Below are positions 45,360 through 53,483 of a stretch of DNA of 55,450 bases, one piece after another (within the stretch, counting starts at the first letter, position 1; the number at the start of each line of letters is the position of its first letter). Position numbers and translations under genes: made by a program. The notes below the pieces were generated by a model. It did not search any database and was not told the origin of the DNA. It saw only the letters and a list, made by a program, of their open reading frames with translations. The DNA is taken from NCBI GenBank assembly GCA_030428355.1, contig JAUIBL010000028.1, forward strand, positions 1-55,450, read 5' to 3'. The DNA comes from Alphaproteobacteria bacterium. Its GTDB lineage: Bacteria > Pseudomonadota > Alphaproteobacteria > Rhodobacterales > Rhodobacteraceae.

Positions 45360-46061
45360 ATGACACGGGTTTGGGCAGCACTGGTTCTGGGCGCGGCAAT
45401 CCTGTTCGCCGCGTCACCCCTGGTCACCCAGGGGTTCAACGGGTTCGAGCCCGACCAATTCCCGGTGCCGCAGAATGATCCGCCTGTGCAGCCTGCCGGA
45501 TACGCCTTTTCCATCTGGGGTCTGATCTATCTCTGGCTGCTGGCCGGGGCCGCGTTCGGATTGATCCGCCGCAGCGATGATCCCGACTGGGCTGCGATGC
45601 GCCCACCTCTTGTGGCGAGCCTTGCGATCGGGGCGACATGGTTGCCCGTGGCAAACCTTTCTCCGGCAGCGGCGACGGTGCTGATCCTTGCGATGCTGGC
45701 TTCGGCACTGCTCAGCCTCTTTCGCGTCGGCGACACCGACCGATGGCTTCAGCAAACCCCGGTGGCGATCTATGCCGGCTGGCTGACCGCCGCGTCCTCG
45801 GTCTCTATCGGGCTGATGCTGGGCGGATACGGCATCCTGAGCGGCACCTGGGCCGCGATCGTCGCCCTGTCCATGGGCCTCGTCGTGGCGTTGGTGGCGC
45901 AGTATCGTCTGCACCGCGCTCCGGAATACGGGATCACCGTCATCTGGGCCCTGATCGGGGTGATCGTCGCGAACACCGGACCGGTGAACATCGCCGTTGC
46001 GGGCCTGTGCGTGATCGGGATCGGTGCGATCCTGTCGCTGCGCGCGACCGACACCGAATAA
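45360..46061 (+). CDS. multi-pass membrane protein, tryptophan-rich sensory (TspO)-like
   Basis: 233 residues, about six hydrophobic segments. QPAGYAFSIWGLIYLWLLAGAAFGL near residue 43 echoes the TspO pattern of Phe-x3-Trp-x3-Tyr, but the protein is longer than the roughly 160-residue TspO and the match is weak. Function open; ligand or solute transport is possible. Coupled to serS. Confidence 0.6.
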   Translation: MTRVWAALVLGAAILFAASPLVTQGFNGFEPDQFPVPQNDPPVQPAGYAFSIWGLIYLWLLAGAAFGLIRRSDDPDWAAMRPPLVASLAIGATWLPVANLSPAAATVLILAMLASALLSLFRVGDTDRWLQQTPVAIYAGWLTAASSVSIGLMLGGYGILSGTWAAIVALSMGLVVALVAQYRLHRAPEYGITVIWALIGVIVANTGPVNIAVAGLCVIGIGAILSLRATDTE

Positions 46062-46071
46062 GGGCGCAACG

Positions 46072-46099
46072 AAAAAGGGCTTCGGTGTCCCGAAGCCCC
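46072..46099 (-). terminator. terminator of the second EF-hand gene
   Basis: gggcttcgg-tgtc-ccgaagccc; on the minus strand the stem is followed by five T (complement of 46072-46076). It sits between the convergent membrane-protein and EF-hand genes. Confidence 0.85.
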
Positions 46100-46120
46100 A
46101 GTGCAGAACCGGAATGACGG

Positions 46121-46360
46121 TCAGTTGACGACGAGGATCTGCGCGTCCTGCGCGGCAGTCAGCTCGTCCATGCTGACAGCGCCGTCGCCATCGGTGTCCA
46201 CTTCCGCGAACACGTCTTCGGTCAGGTCGGTATAGGTGACCATCAGTTCTTCCATCGAATAGCTGCCATTGCCATCCGTGTCTTCCACCGCAACCTGCGC
46301 ATGCGCCAAACCTGCCGTCAGCGCGACCACGGTTCCAAGGGTTACAATTGCATTCTTCAT
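46121..46360 (-). CDS. secreted EF-hand calcium-binding protein (paralogue of 10298-10543)
   Basis: 79 residues from ATG 46360. Signal peptide MKNAIVTLGTVVALTAGLAHA; EF-hand loops DTDGNGSYSMEE (27-38) and DTDGDGAVSMDE (55-66). Length, loop positions and the (E/D)VFAEVD / TFIAVD link match the first EF-hand protein, so the two probably share an origin. The twin-palindrome array B begins 141 bp upstream. Confidence 0.85.
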   Translation of the reverse strand: MKNAIVTLGTVVALTAGLAHAQVAVEDTDGNGSYSMEELMVTYTDLTEDVFAEVDTDGDGAVSMDELTAAQDAQILVVN

Positions 46361-46500
46361 GATATGTCTGTGCTCCATTGCGGACTGCGCCGCAAACAAC
46401 GACTCCATGTCGTCGCGCCAAGAGATATCATTGCAAAAACGCGCCACAAGGCGCTGAAATAATGTCGTTATCCCGGATCGGCACCAAAGCGTCGACGGTC

Positions 46501-46747
46501 GTTTCCGTCAACGGAAACGGAGGATGCGTCGACGCATCCGCCCCGCGCCAACCATACGCGCAGCGCCTACAGACCGGGACCCGACATCGCCACACACTCC
46601 CCTGTTTCCGTCAACGGAAACATTGGATGCGTCGACGCATCCAACCCACGCCAACCATACGCGCAGCGCAGACAGACCGAAACCGGACAGCACCACACGC
46701 ACCCCCCTGTTTCCGTCAACGGAAACAGGGGATGCGTCGACGCATCC
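46501..46747. repeat. twin-palindrome array B (three 39-bp modules, ~104-bp period)
   Basis: Each module is GTTTCCGTCAACGGAAAC + 3 bp + GGATGCGTCGACGCATCC: 46501-46518/46522-46539, 46604-46621/46625-46642 and 46709-46726/46730-46747. All six palindromes are exact copies of these two sequences. The 64-66 bp spacers are themselves related (both carry gccaaccatacgcgcagcgc and then acagaccg), giving tandem repeats of 103 and 105 bp. The array occupies the gap 46361-46758; its right end is 11 bp after the stop of the minus-strand dehydrogenase. No other feature is seen in the gap. Confidence 0.97.
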
Positions 46748-46758
46748 ACCCGCAGGGA

Positions 46759-47631
46759 TCACCCCATCGCGCGCAGGCGTTTGATCAGGCTTGACGTGTC
46801 CCAGCGTCCACCGCCCAGCTTCTGCACATCCTTGTAGAACTGATCGACCAGCGCCGTGACCGGCAGGGACGCGCCCACCTCGTCCGCCGTATCAAGGCAG
46901 ATGCCCAGATCCTTGCGCATCCAGTCAACGGCAAAGCCGTGGTTGAACTTGTCGTCGATCATCGTCTCGTAGCGGTTCGACATCTGCCACGATCCGGCGG
47001 CCCCCTGGCTGATCACCTCGACCACCGCGCGGCCATCAAGCCCCGCCTTCTCGGCGAAATGCAGCGCCTCGCTCAGGCCCTGCACCAGACCCGCGATGGC
47101 GATCTGGTTGCACATCTTCGTCATCTGTCCCGCGCCGCTCTCGCCGATCCGGCGGCAGATGCGGGCATAGGCGTCGATCACCGGTGCGGCGCTGTCATAG
47201 GCCGCCTGGTCGCCTCCGCACATCACCGACAGGACGCCATTCTCGGCCCCGGCCTGACCGCCCGAGATCGGCGCGTCGACAAAGGCGATGCCGTGCCCCG
47301 CACCGGCCTCGCAAAGCTCGCGCGTCACTTTCGCAGACACGGTGGTGTGATCGACAAAGATGCTGCCCTCGGCCATCCCCGCAAAGGCGCCGTCCTCACC
47401 CAGACAGACGCTGCGCAGGTCATCGTCATTGCCGACGCAGGACATGACAAAGTCACAGCCCGCCGCAGCCTCACGCGGGGTCGCGGCATAAGACCCGCCA
47501 TGTTCCTTGGCCCAGGCCTCGGCCTTGGCGGTTGTCCGGTTGTAGACAGTCACCTCGTGGCCGGCTTTCACCAGATGCCCCGCCATCGGGTAGCCCATGA
47601 CCCCCAAACCCAAGAATGCCACTTTCGCCAT
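46759..47631 (-). CDS. beta-hydroxyacid dehydrogenase (GarR / 3-hydroxyisobutyrate dehydrogenase family)
   Basis: 290 residues. NAD(P) motif GLGVMGYPMAGHL at 8-20, substrate motif FVDAPISGGQAGAENG at 117-132, catalytic K172 in GQMTKMCNQ. Asn31-Arg32-Thr33 (YNRTT) after the second strand suggests NADP preference. Oxidises or reduces short 3-hydroxy acids (tartronate semialdehyde, hydroxyisobutyrate or similar); exact substrate not determinable. Terminates just before array B. Confidence 0.9.
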   Translation of the reverse strand: MAKVAFLGLGVMGYPMAGHLVKAGHEVTVYNRTTAKAEAWAKEHGGSYAATPREAAAGCDFVMSCVGNDDDLRSVCLGEDGAFAGMAEGSIFVDHTTVSAKVTRELCEAGAGHGIAFVDAPISGGQAGAENGVLSVMCGGDQAAYDSAAPVIDAYARICRRIGESGAGQMTKMCNQIAIAGLVQGLSEALHFAEKAGLDGRAVVEVISQGAAGSWQMSNRYETMIDDKFNHGFAVDWMRKDLGICLDTADEVGASLPVTALVDQFYKDVQKLGGGRWDTSSLIKRLRAMG

Positions 47632-47787
47632 GCCGCGCGCTCCCTATCTTCTGTGGTAATTTTCTGCTGCCTTTACCTGACGCTGCACCGCCCCCTTGGC
47701 AAGGGCCTGTGTGTTGGGTAGGGCAATGCAGGTTTTTGGTCCCGGCCCGGCACACGGGCTGATGCCGGTTGGAAAGGGTAGCAACAC

Positions 47788-50253
47788 GTGGCGCTGATCT
47801 TCAGAACTCTGGTCTGGCTGACGACGGCGTCTCTTGTTCTGGTGACGATCGGGGTCCTGACCGTCTATTACCTCGCCTCGCGGTCCCTGCCCGACTACGA
47901 CAACACTGTCAGGGTTCCGGGTCTGACCGCCGATGTCGAGATCCTGCGCGACAATTCCGGAGTGCCGCATATCTTTGCCAGCTCGGACCGCGACACATTC
48001 TATGCGCTGGGATATGCCCATGCGCAGGACCGTCTGTGGCAGATGACGCTGATGCGGCGCACCGCGCAGGGCCGCCTTTCCGAGATCTTCGGCATGCGCA
48101 CGGTGGAAACCGACAAGCTGCTGCGCCGGCTGGACCTCTATCCGCTGGCCGTGCAGTCGGTCGCCGCGCAAGATGCCCGCACCCGCGATGCGCTTGATGC
48201 CTATGCAGCCGGGGTAAACGCGCGGATCACCGAGATCAACCGCGACAGCCTCGGGCGCGGCGCACCCGAGTTCTTCGTCTTCAACGCACCGCTTGCCCCA
48301 TGGCATCCGGCGGATTCGCTTGCGCTTGTCAAGCTGATGGCGCTGCAACTGTCCAGCCATCTGCGCGAAGAGGTGCTGCGCGCCCGCACCTCGCTGCTCT
48401 TGCCGGATGAAAACCGCCTGGCCGACATCCTGCCCGACATCCCCGGCGCCGGTGTCGCGGCCCTGCCCGAATATGCGCAGCTCGTGCCCGGCCTGACCCG
48501 CGACACGCAGTTCGCGCACACCCGCCCCGATCCGATGTTCTGGCCCGTGGCCCCGCGCGGTCTGGCAGGAGCCTCGAACGCCTGGGCTGCTGATGAAACC
48601 CGCTCGGCCACCGGATCAACGCTGCTGGCCAATGACCCGCATCTGCAGTTCACGGCTCCGGCGACGTGGTATCTGGCGCGCCTGCAACTGTCGTCAGGCG
48701 GCGTGATCGGCGCGACCATTCCCGGCATCCCCGCGATCATGGCGGGCCGGTCCGACGCTATCGCCTGGGGCCTGACCTCGTCCTATCTTGACGATCAGGA
48801 CCTCTTCATCGAGGAACTGAACCCCGAGAACCGCGAAGAGTACCGCACCCCGGACGGCTACAAGCCCTTCGCCACCCGTCGGTCGATCATCGAGATCAAG
48901 GATGCCGAACCCGTCACCCTGACCCTCCGCTGGACCGACAACGGCCCCGTGCTGCCCGGCACCCAGTTCGATCTGGCCGCGATCACGCCGCCCGATCATG
49001 TCACATCCCTGAGCTGGACCGCCCTCAGCCCGCGCGACACGTCGATGTCGGCTGCGATTGCGCTGATGTCGGCACAATCGGTCGAGGACGCGCTGGAGAT
49101 CTCGAAAGCCTATGTCGCTCCGTCCCAGAACCTGACGGTGATCGACCGCGACAGCATCGCCATGAAGCTGATCGGCGCGATGCCCCGCCGCGACGCCGCC
49201 CACCAGAGCCAGGGGCGTTTGCCGTCGCTGGGGTGGCGGGCCGAGAACCGCTGGCAAGGCGTCTTTCCGGACGAGTCGAACCCGGTCTTCCTGAACCCCA
49301 CCGGCGGCATCGTCGGCAATACCAACAACAAGACCGTCGACCGCCCGTTTCCGCTTCATGTCAGCTTCGACTGGGGCGACAGCCAGCGCGTGATGCGCTG
49401 GCAGGGCCTGATGCAGGGCCGCGAGGTCCATACCCGCGACAGCTTCATCGAAGCGCAGCTTGACACCGTGTCGATCACCGCCCGGGCGCTTCTGCCCCTG
49501 ATCGGCGCGGATCTGTGGTTCACCGGCGAAGCCGCGCCCGAAGGCACCCCCGAACGCCTGCGCCAACGCGCGCTGGACCTGCTGGCCAACTGGAACGGTG
49601 ACATGAACGAACACATGCCCGAGCCGCTGATCTATTCCGCCTGGCTGCGCGCCCTGCAGGAGCGGCTGATCCGCGACGATCTCGGGCCACTTGCGTCCGA
49701 GTTCAAACGCGTCGAGCCGCTGTTCATCGAACGGGTCTACCGCGATGTCGACGGCGCCAGCACGTGGTGCAATGTCATCCGCTCCGCGGTCGAGGAAACC
49801 TGCACCGACATCGCCCGTCTTGCGCTGGACGATGCGCTGGTCTGGATCACCGAAAACTGGGGCACCTCGCTGGAATCCCTGCGCTGGGGCGATGCGCATC
49901 AGGCCACGCATGACCATCCCGTTCTGGGCGAGGTGCCGATCCTGCGGTACTTCGTCAACATCCGTCAAAGCACCTCTGGCGGCGATCACACTTTGATGCG
50001 TGGCCGTGGTGCCGGCGAAGGCCCCAATCCGTTTCTCAACGTGCATGGGGCGGCCTATCGCGGGGTCTATGATCTGGCGGATCCCGACAGTTCGGTCTTC
50101 ATCCTCTCCACCGGCCAGTCGGGGCATTTCCTGTCACGTCACTACGATGATCTGGGTACGCTCTGGCGGCGGGGCGAGTATATCCCGATGTCGCTCGATG
50201 CGGATCTTGCCCGCGCTGCCTCGGTGGGGATCACCCGGCTGGTGCGGGAGTAA
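47788..50253 (+). CDS. penicillin acylase-family N-terminal-nucleophile hydrolase
   Basis: 821 residues from GTG 47788 (GGAAAGGG upstream). N-terminal membrane anchor or signal (TLVWLTTASLVLVTIGVLTVYYLA), alpha-chain with VEILRDNSGVPHIFASSDRDTFYALGYAHAQDRLWQM, then the autoprocessing site GLAGASNAWA, with S263 expected to become the N-terminal nucleophile of the beta chain. Downstream NPHL-type NDPHLQ and NTNNKTVDRPFP follow the family. Members cleave amides, including acyl-homoserine lactones; the substrate here is unknown. Probably periplasmic. Confidence 0.9.
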   Translation: MALIFRTLVWLTTASLVLVTIGVLTVYYLASRSLPDYDNTVRVPGLTADVEILRDNSGVPHIFASSDRDTFYALGYAHAQDRLWQMTLMRRTAQGRLSEIFGMRTVETDKLLRRLDLYPLAVQSVAAQDARTRDALDAYAAGVNARITEINRDSLGRGAPEFFVFNAPLAPWHPADSLALVKLMALQLSSHLREEVLRARTSLLLPDENRLADILPDIPGAGVAALPEYAQLVPGLTRDTQFAHTRPDPMFWPVAPRGLAGASNAWAADETRSATGSTLLANDPHLQFTAPATWYLARLQLSSGGVIGATIPGIPAIMAGRSDAIAWGLTSSYLDDQDLFIEELNPENREEYRTPDGYKPFATRRSIIEIKDAEPVTLTLRWTDNGPVLPGTQFDLAAITPPDHVTSLSWTALSPRDTSMSAAIALMSAQSVEDALEISKAYVAPSQNLTVIDRDSIAMKLIGAMPRRDAAHQSQGRLPSLGWRAENRWQGVFPDESNPVFLNPTGGIVGNTNNKTVDRPFPLHVSFDWGDSQRVMRWQGLMQGREVHTRDSFIEAQLDTVSITARALLPLIGADLWFTGEAAPEGTPERLRQRALDLLANWNGDMNEHMPEPLIYSAWLRALQERLIRDDLGPLASEFKRVEPLFIERVYRDVDGASTWCNVIRSAVEETCTDIARLALDDALVWITENWGTSLESLRWGDAHQATHDHPVLGEVPILRYFVNIRQSTSGGDHTLMRGRGAGEGPNPFLNVHGAAYRGVYDLADPDSSVFILSTGQSGHFLSRHYDDLGTLWRRGEYIPMSLDADLARAASVGITRLVRE

Positions 50254-50286
50254 CGGGGCGCTGCCCCCGTCGCGCAAGGGCGGCTC
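50254..50286. repeat. partial mosaic repeat (reverse orientation)
   Basis: ggggcgctgcccccg and the gggcggctccccc block resemble the reverse complement of the gggggcagcgccccc part of the copies at 19594 and 24333. It sits directly after the acylase stop, between convergent genes. Confidence 0.5.
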
Positions 50287-50331
50287 CCCCAGCGTTAGTT
50301 CCAGGCCAAAGACGCCGCAGGCTTCACGTTG

Positions 50332-51606
50332 CTAAAGCGTTTCGAACTGTCGGGCGTCCTTGGCCGACCAGCGCACGCGCACTCGGTAGCCGGTTTCATC
50401 CTGCGTTTCCTCTTCGACCAGCGCCTTGTCGAAGAGCCACGCGCGTTTGCGGCCCTCGTCAAAGCCCAGATGCAGCGTGTCCTCGCGGCGCTCGCCCTCG
50501 AGGATGCGGTTCACCGCCGCCAAAAGCACGTCCAGCCCATCCCCAGTCAGCGCGGATGTGGCAAAGACCTCGTCGCTGCGCTCGGCGCGCGCGCGCGTGG
50601 CGTCACGCAGTTCAGGGTCCATCGCATCGATCTTGTTCCAGACCTCCAGCAGCGGGGTCGTGTCTGTCACGCCAAGTGAGTTGAGGATCTCGCGCACATC
50701 CTGCGCCTGTTCCTCGGTGGCGGTGTGGCTGATGTCGCGCACATGCAGGATCAGATCCGCCGCCAGCACCTCTTCTAGGGTGGCGCGGAAGGCGGCGACC
50801 AGTTCGGTCGGCAGATCGCTGATGAACCCCACTGTGTCCGACAGGATGACATCCGGACCATTCGGCAGTTTGACCGCCCGCATGGTTGGATCGAGCGTGG
50901 CAAAAAGCATGTCCTTGGCCATCACATCGGCCCCGGTCAGCCGGTTGAACAGCGTCGACTTGCCCGCGTTGGTGTATCCCACCAGCGCCACGATCGGGTA
51001 CGGCACCTTGGCGCGCGCCGCGCGGTGCAGGCTGCGGGTCTTGACCACCTTGTCCAGTTGCCGCCGCAGGTTGACCAGCTGCTCGTCGATGGCCCGCCGG
51101 TCGGCCTCGATCTGGGTCTCCCCCGGTCCGCCGACAAAGCCCAACCCGCCGCGCTGCCGCTCAAGGTGGGTCCAGGCCCGCACCAGCCGCGTGCGCTGAT
51201 AGCTGAGGGCTGCCATCTCGACCTGAAGCACCCCTTCTCGCGTCGCCGCCCGGTCGCTGAAGATCTCGAGGATCAACCCGGTGCGATCCAGCAGCTTGAC
51301 ACCCCAGGTCTTTTCAAGATTGCGCTGCTGCACCGGGGAGACCGGCCCATCGACCAGCACCAGCTCGATCTCGTTGTCCTTGAACAGGCTTTTCAGCTCG
51401 TCGATCTTGCCCGACCCGAACAGCGCACCGGGATGCGGTTTCGGAAGACGCACTACGTTGCTGCCCACCACCTGCAAACCGGGCAAGGCCGCGGCCAATG
51501 CCACGGCTTCCTCAAGAGCGGGTTGCGCCGCCCGGCGCGACCGGTAGCTTGTGATGTCAGGATGCAGGACCCAGGACCGGGTCACATGCGCCTTGTGTTC
51601 CTTCAA
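50332..51606 (-). CDS. hflX: ribosome-associated GTPase HflX
   Basis: 424 residues using a TTG start (51606) whose last bases overlap the hfq TGA stop. N-terminal HflX domain with GSGKIDEL (64-71), [32 protein letters not shown], and [13 protein letters not shown] (159-171). GTPase motifs: G1 GYTNAGKS (210-217), G3 DTVGF, G4 NKID. HflX splits stalled ribosomes after heat stress. The hfq-hflX pairing is classical. Confidence 0.95.
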   Translation of the reverse strand: MKEHKAHVTRSWVLHPDITSYRSRRAAQPALEEAVALAAALPGLQVVGSNVVRLPKPHPGALFGSGKIDELKSLFKDNEIELVLVDGPVSPVQQRNLEKTWGVKLLDRTGLILEIFSDRAATREGVLQVEMAALSYQRTRLVRAWTHLERQRGGLGFVGGPGETQIEADRRAIDEQLVNLRRQLDKVVKTRSLHRAARAKVPYPIVALVGYTNAGKSTLFNRLTGADVMAKDMLFATLDPTMRAVKLPNGPDVILSDTVGFISDLPTELVAAFRATLEEVLAADLILHVRDISHTATEEQAQDVREILNSLGVTDTTPLLEVWNKIDAMDPELRDATRARAERSDEVFATSALTGDGLDVLLAAVNRILEGERREDTLHLGFDEGRKRAWLFDKALVEEETQDETGYRVRVRWSAKDARQFETL

Positions 51607-51842
51607 TTGTCGCCTTCGCCGTCATACAGGTTGATAGGCTGTGCCGGCATGATCGTCGAAATGGCGTGCTTGTAGACAAGCTGCGACTGGCCATCGCGAC
51701 GCAACAAGACACAGAAATTATCAAACCAGGTGATGACGCCCTGCAATTTGACGCCATTGATCAAGAAAACGGTCACCGGCACCTTCGTTTTGCGGACGTG
51801 ATTGAGAAACGCGTCCTGAAGGTTCTGCTTGTCAGATGCCAT
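51603..51842 (-). CDS. hfq: RNA chaperone Hfq
   Basis: 79 residues. Sm1 from [41 protein letters not shown] and Sm2 [15 protein letters not shown] with the YKHA signature. Hexameric sRNA-mRNA matchmaker; short C-terminal tail as in alphaproteobacteria. Its stop overlaps the hflX start, so the two are translationally coupled. Downstream of trkH by 122 bp, where its promoter may lie. Confidence 0.98.
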   Translation of the reverse strand: MASDKQNLQDAFLNHVRKTKVPVTVFLINGVKLQGVITWFDNFCVLLRRDGQSQLVYKHAISTIMPAQPINLYDGEGDN

Positions 51843-51964
51843 AAAATTAGCCTTTGTTCTTGCTTTTGTCGCGCCGACGGTCGTGATTTGAGGTCACTAT
51901 GTCTTGGCACTCATGTAAATTCCAGTGGAAAAACAAGGAATTTCGGCAAGTGTGCCGACAAGGC

Positions 51965-53479
51965 TCAATCGCGCCAGAGATCCGGCGTCAAAATGACCAC
52001 AAGTGCCAGCATTTCAAGACGCCCCATGATCATCGCCAGAGCCGCGATCACCTTGGGTCCCGGACCCAGCTCGATCAGCGACAGACGTCCGGCCTGCACC
52101 ACCTCGATCAGCGGCCCGCAATTGGACAGGCTGGCCACCGACAGCACCAGAGCCTGTTCGAACGGGATACCGAAGACGGCAAAAGCCACGGTTGTCGCGG
52201 CCAGCGTGATGGCGAAGATCATGAAGAAGACCCATGCGATAAAGGCCCCTTCCCGCCGCGTGCGCCGGGACACCAGACCCGCGCGCCCCACCGAGGACGG
52301 GTGTACCAGCCGGTCGACTTCGCGCATGCCGTTGAGGCTCAGCGCAAAGACCCGCATCAGCTTGACCCCGCCCGCCGTGGTCGCCACGCCACCGCCGATC
52401 AGCGCGAGGCCCATCAAGATCAGCCCCGGCGTCTCGAGTCCGGACCACGCTTGTGCGTCGACCCAGTCGACGCTGGCATATCCGTGGGTCGTCAGAAAAG
52501 ACAGCACGGTAAAGCCCGCGCCCCAGAAGGCCCGCACTGCGGCAAGAAAGTTGTTCTGATCGCCAATATCCAGCGCCGCCACGAAATGGCGCAGCACCAG
52601 AACGGTGGGGATCAGCAGAACGATCGCCAAACCCAGCCGGAACTCGGGATCCTGCAACAGCCCGGCCCTCTGCGCCGTGCTCGTGTCCTGCGAAAACGTC
52701 GCGCGCGACAGGGCGAACAGCAGGAAAACAGCCATGATCGCCTCTCCGGCGATGCCGCTGCCCGCGCCCGAAGGCCCGCCGACCGGGGAGATCCCCGAGG
52801 TGGACATCACGCTCATCGCATGCACCAGCGCCACAAACGGCGTGTCTCCGGCCACCAGAAGCAGAACCCACAGCGCCAGCGTGAGCAGCGCATAGGCCGG
52901 CACCAGCACCGCCGCACTCCGGGCCAACCGGCTGGCCGGGGTCGAGGTGTCGCGCCGTGCGGCCCCCATCACGATGTCCTGCCCCGGCTCGCCCAGCGAG
53001 GTCACCTCGAACCCACCGAGGTTCAGCGGCGCGAGGATGGCCGCCGCGGCCACCCACATCAGCAATCCCCCCATCCACGCCACCTGCGCCCGCCACAGAT
53101 GTTCCGCCATCGACAGGCGGGCCGCATCGAACAGCGGCAGACCCGTGGTCGTCAGGCTCGAGACCATGTCGAGATAGGCGTTGAGGAAATTCGTCGTCTG
53201 GATCGATTCGTAATACGGCACCGCCAGCACCGCGGGCAGCACGAGGAACCCCGCCAGCAGCGCCATCAACTGCCGGATGGCGTTGCGGTTGTGCGGGCGG
53301 TTCGCCAGCGCCAGCCCGATCAGGCTGCACAGGATCAGCCCCACCAGCCCCGAATAGAAGAACGACCGCGCGTCGTGGAACGCCTCGGCCCAGAGCGCCA
53401 CTGCCGCCGGCACGACCATCGACACCGACGCGATCCCCGTCAGCAGCAACACCAGCGGCAGGCGATACAGCAGCGCCAT
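51965..53479 (-). CDS. trkH: Trk potassium uptake membrane subunit TrkH
   Basis: 504 residues from ATG 53479. Multi-pass channel subunit with selectivity-filter-like loops: SSLTTTGLPLF, SVMSTSGISPVGG, TTHGYASVDW and SLSNCGPLIE. The expected TTG/TSG/NCG filter triplets are present. ALIGGGVATTAGGVKLMRVFAL also matches the family. Forms the K+ uptake complex with TrkA. Four bases after the trkA stop. Confidence 0.94.
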   Translation of the reverse strand: MALLYRLPLVLLLTGIASVSMVVPAAVALWAEAFHDARSFFYSGLVGLILCSLIGLALANRPHNRNAIRQLMALLAGFLVLPAVLAVPYYESIQTTNFLNAYLDMVSSLTTTGLPLFDAARLSMAEHLWRAQVAWMGGLLMWVAAAAILAPLNLGGFEVTSLGEPGQDIVMGAARRDTSTPASRLARSAAVLVPAYALLTLALWVLLLVAGDTPFVALVHAMSVMSTSGISPVGGPSGAGSGIAGEAIMAVFLLFALSRATFSQDTSTAQRAGLLQDPEFRLGLAIVLLIPTVLVLRHFVAALDIGDQNNFLAAVRAFWGAGFTVLSFLTTHGYASVDWVDAQAWSGLETPGLILMGLALIGGGVATTAGGVKLMRVFALSLNGMREVDRLVHPSSVGRAGLVSRRTRREGAFIAWVFFMIFAITLAATTVAFAVFGIPFEQALVLSVASLSNCGPLIEVVQAGRLSLIELGPGPKVIAALAMIMGRLEMLALVVILTPDLWRD

Positions 53480-53483
53480 CGGA

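Noticed and set aside
46501..46747. CRISPR array
   Set aside because: Units are twin palindromes with homologous, not unique, spacers; only three units and no cas genes.
46501..46747. Series of rho-independent terminators
   Set aside because: Stems lack a following T-run on either strand, and the fixed 3-bp pairing of two palindromes is not a terminator trait.
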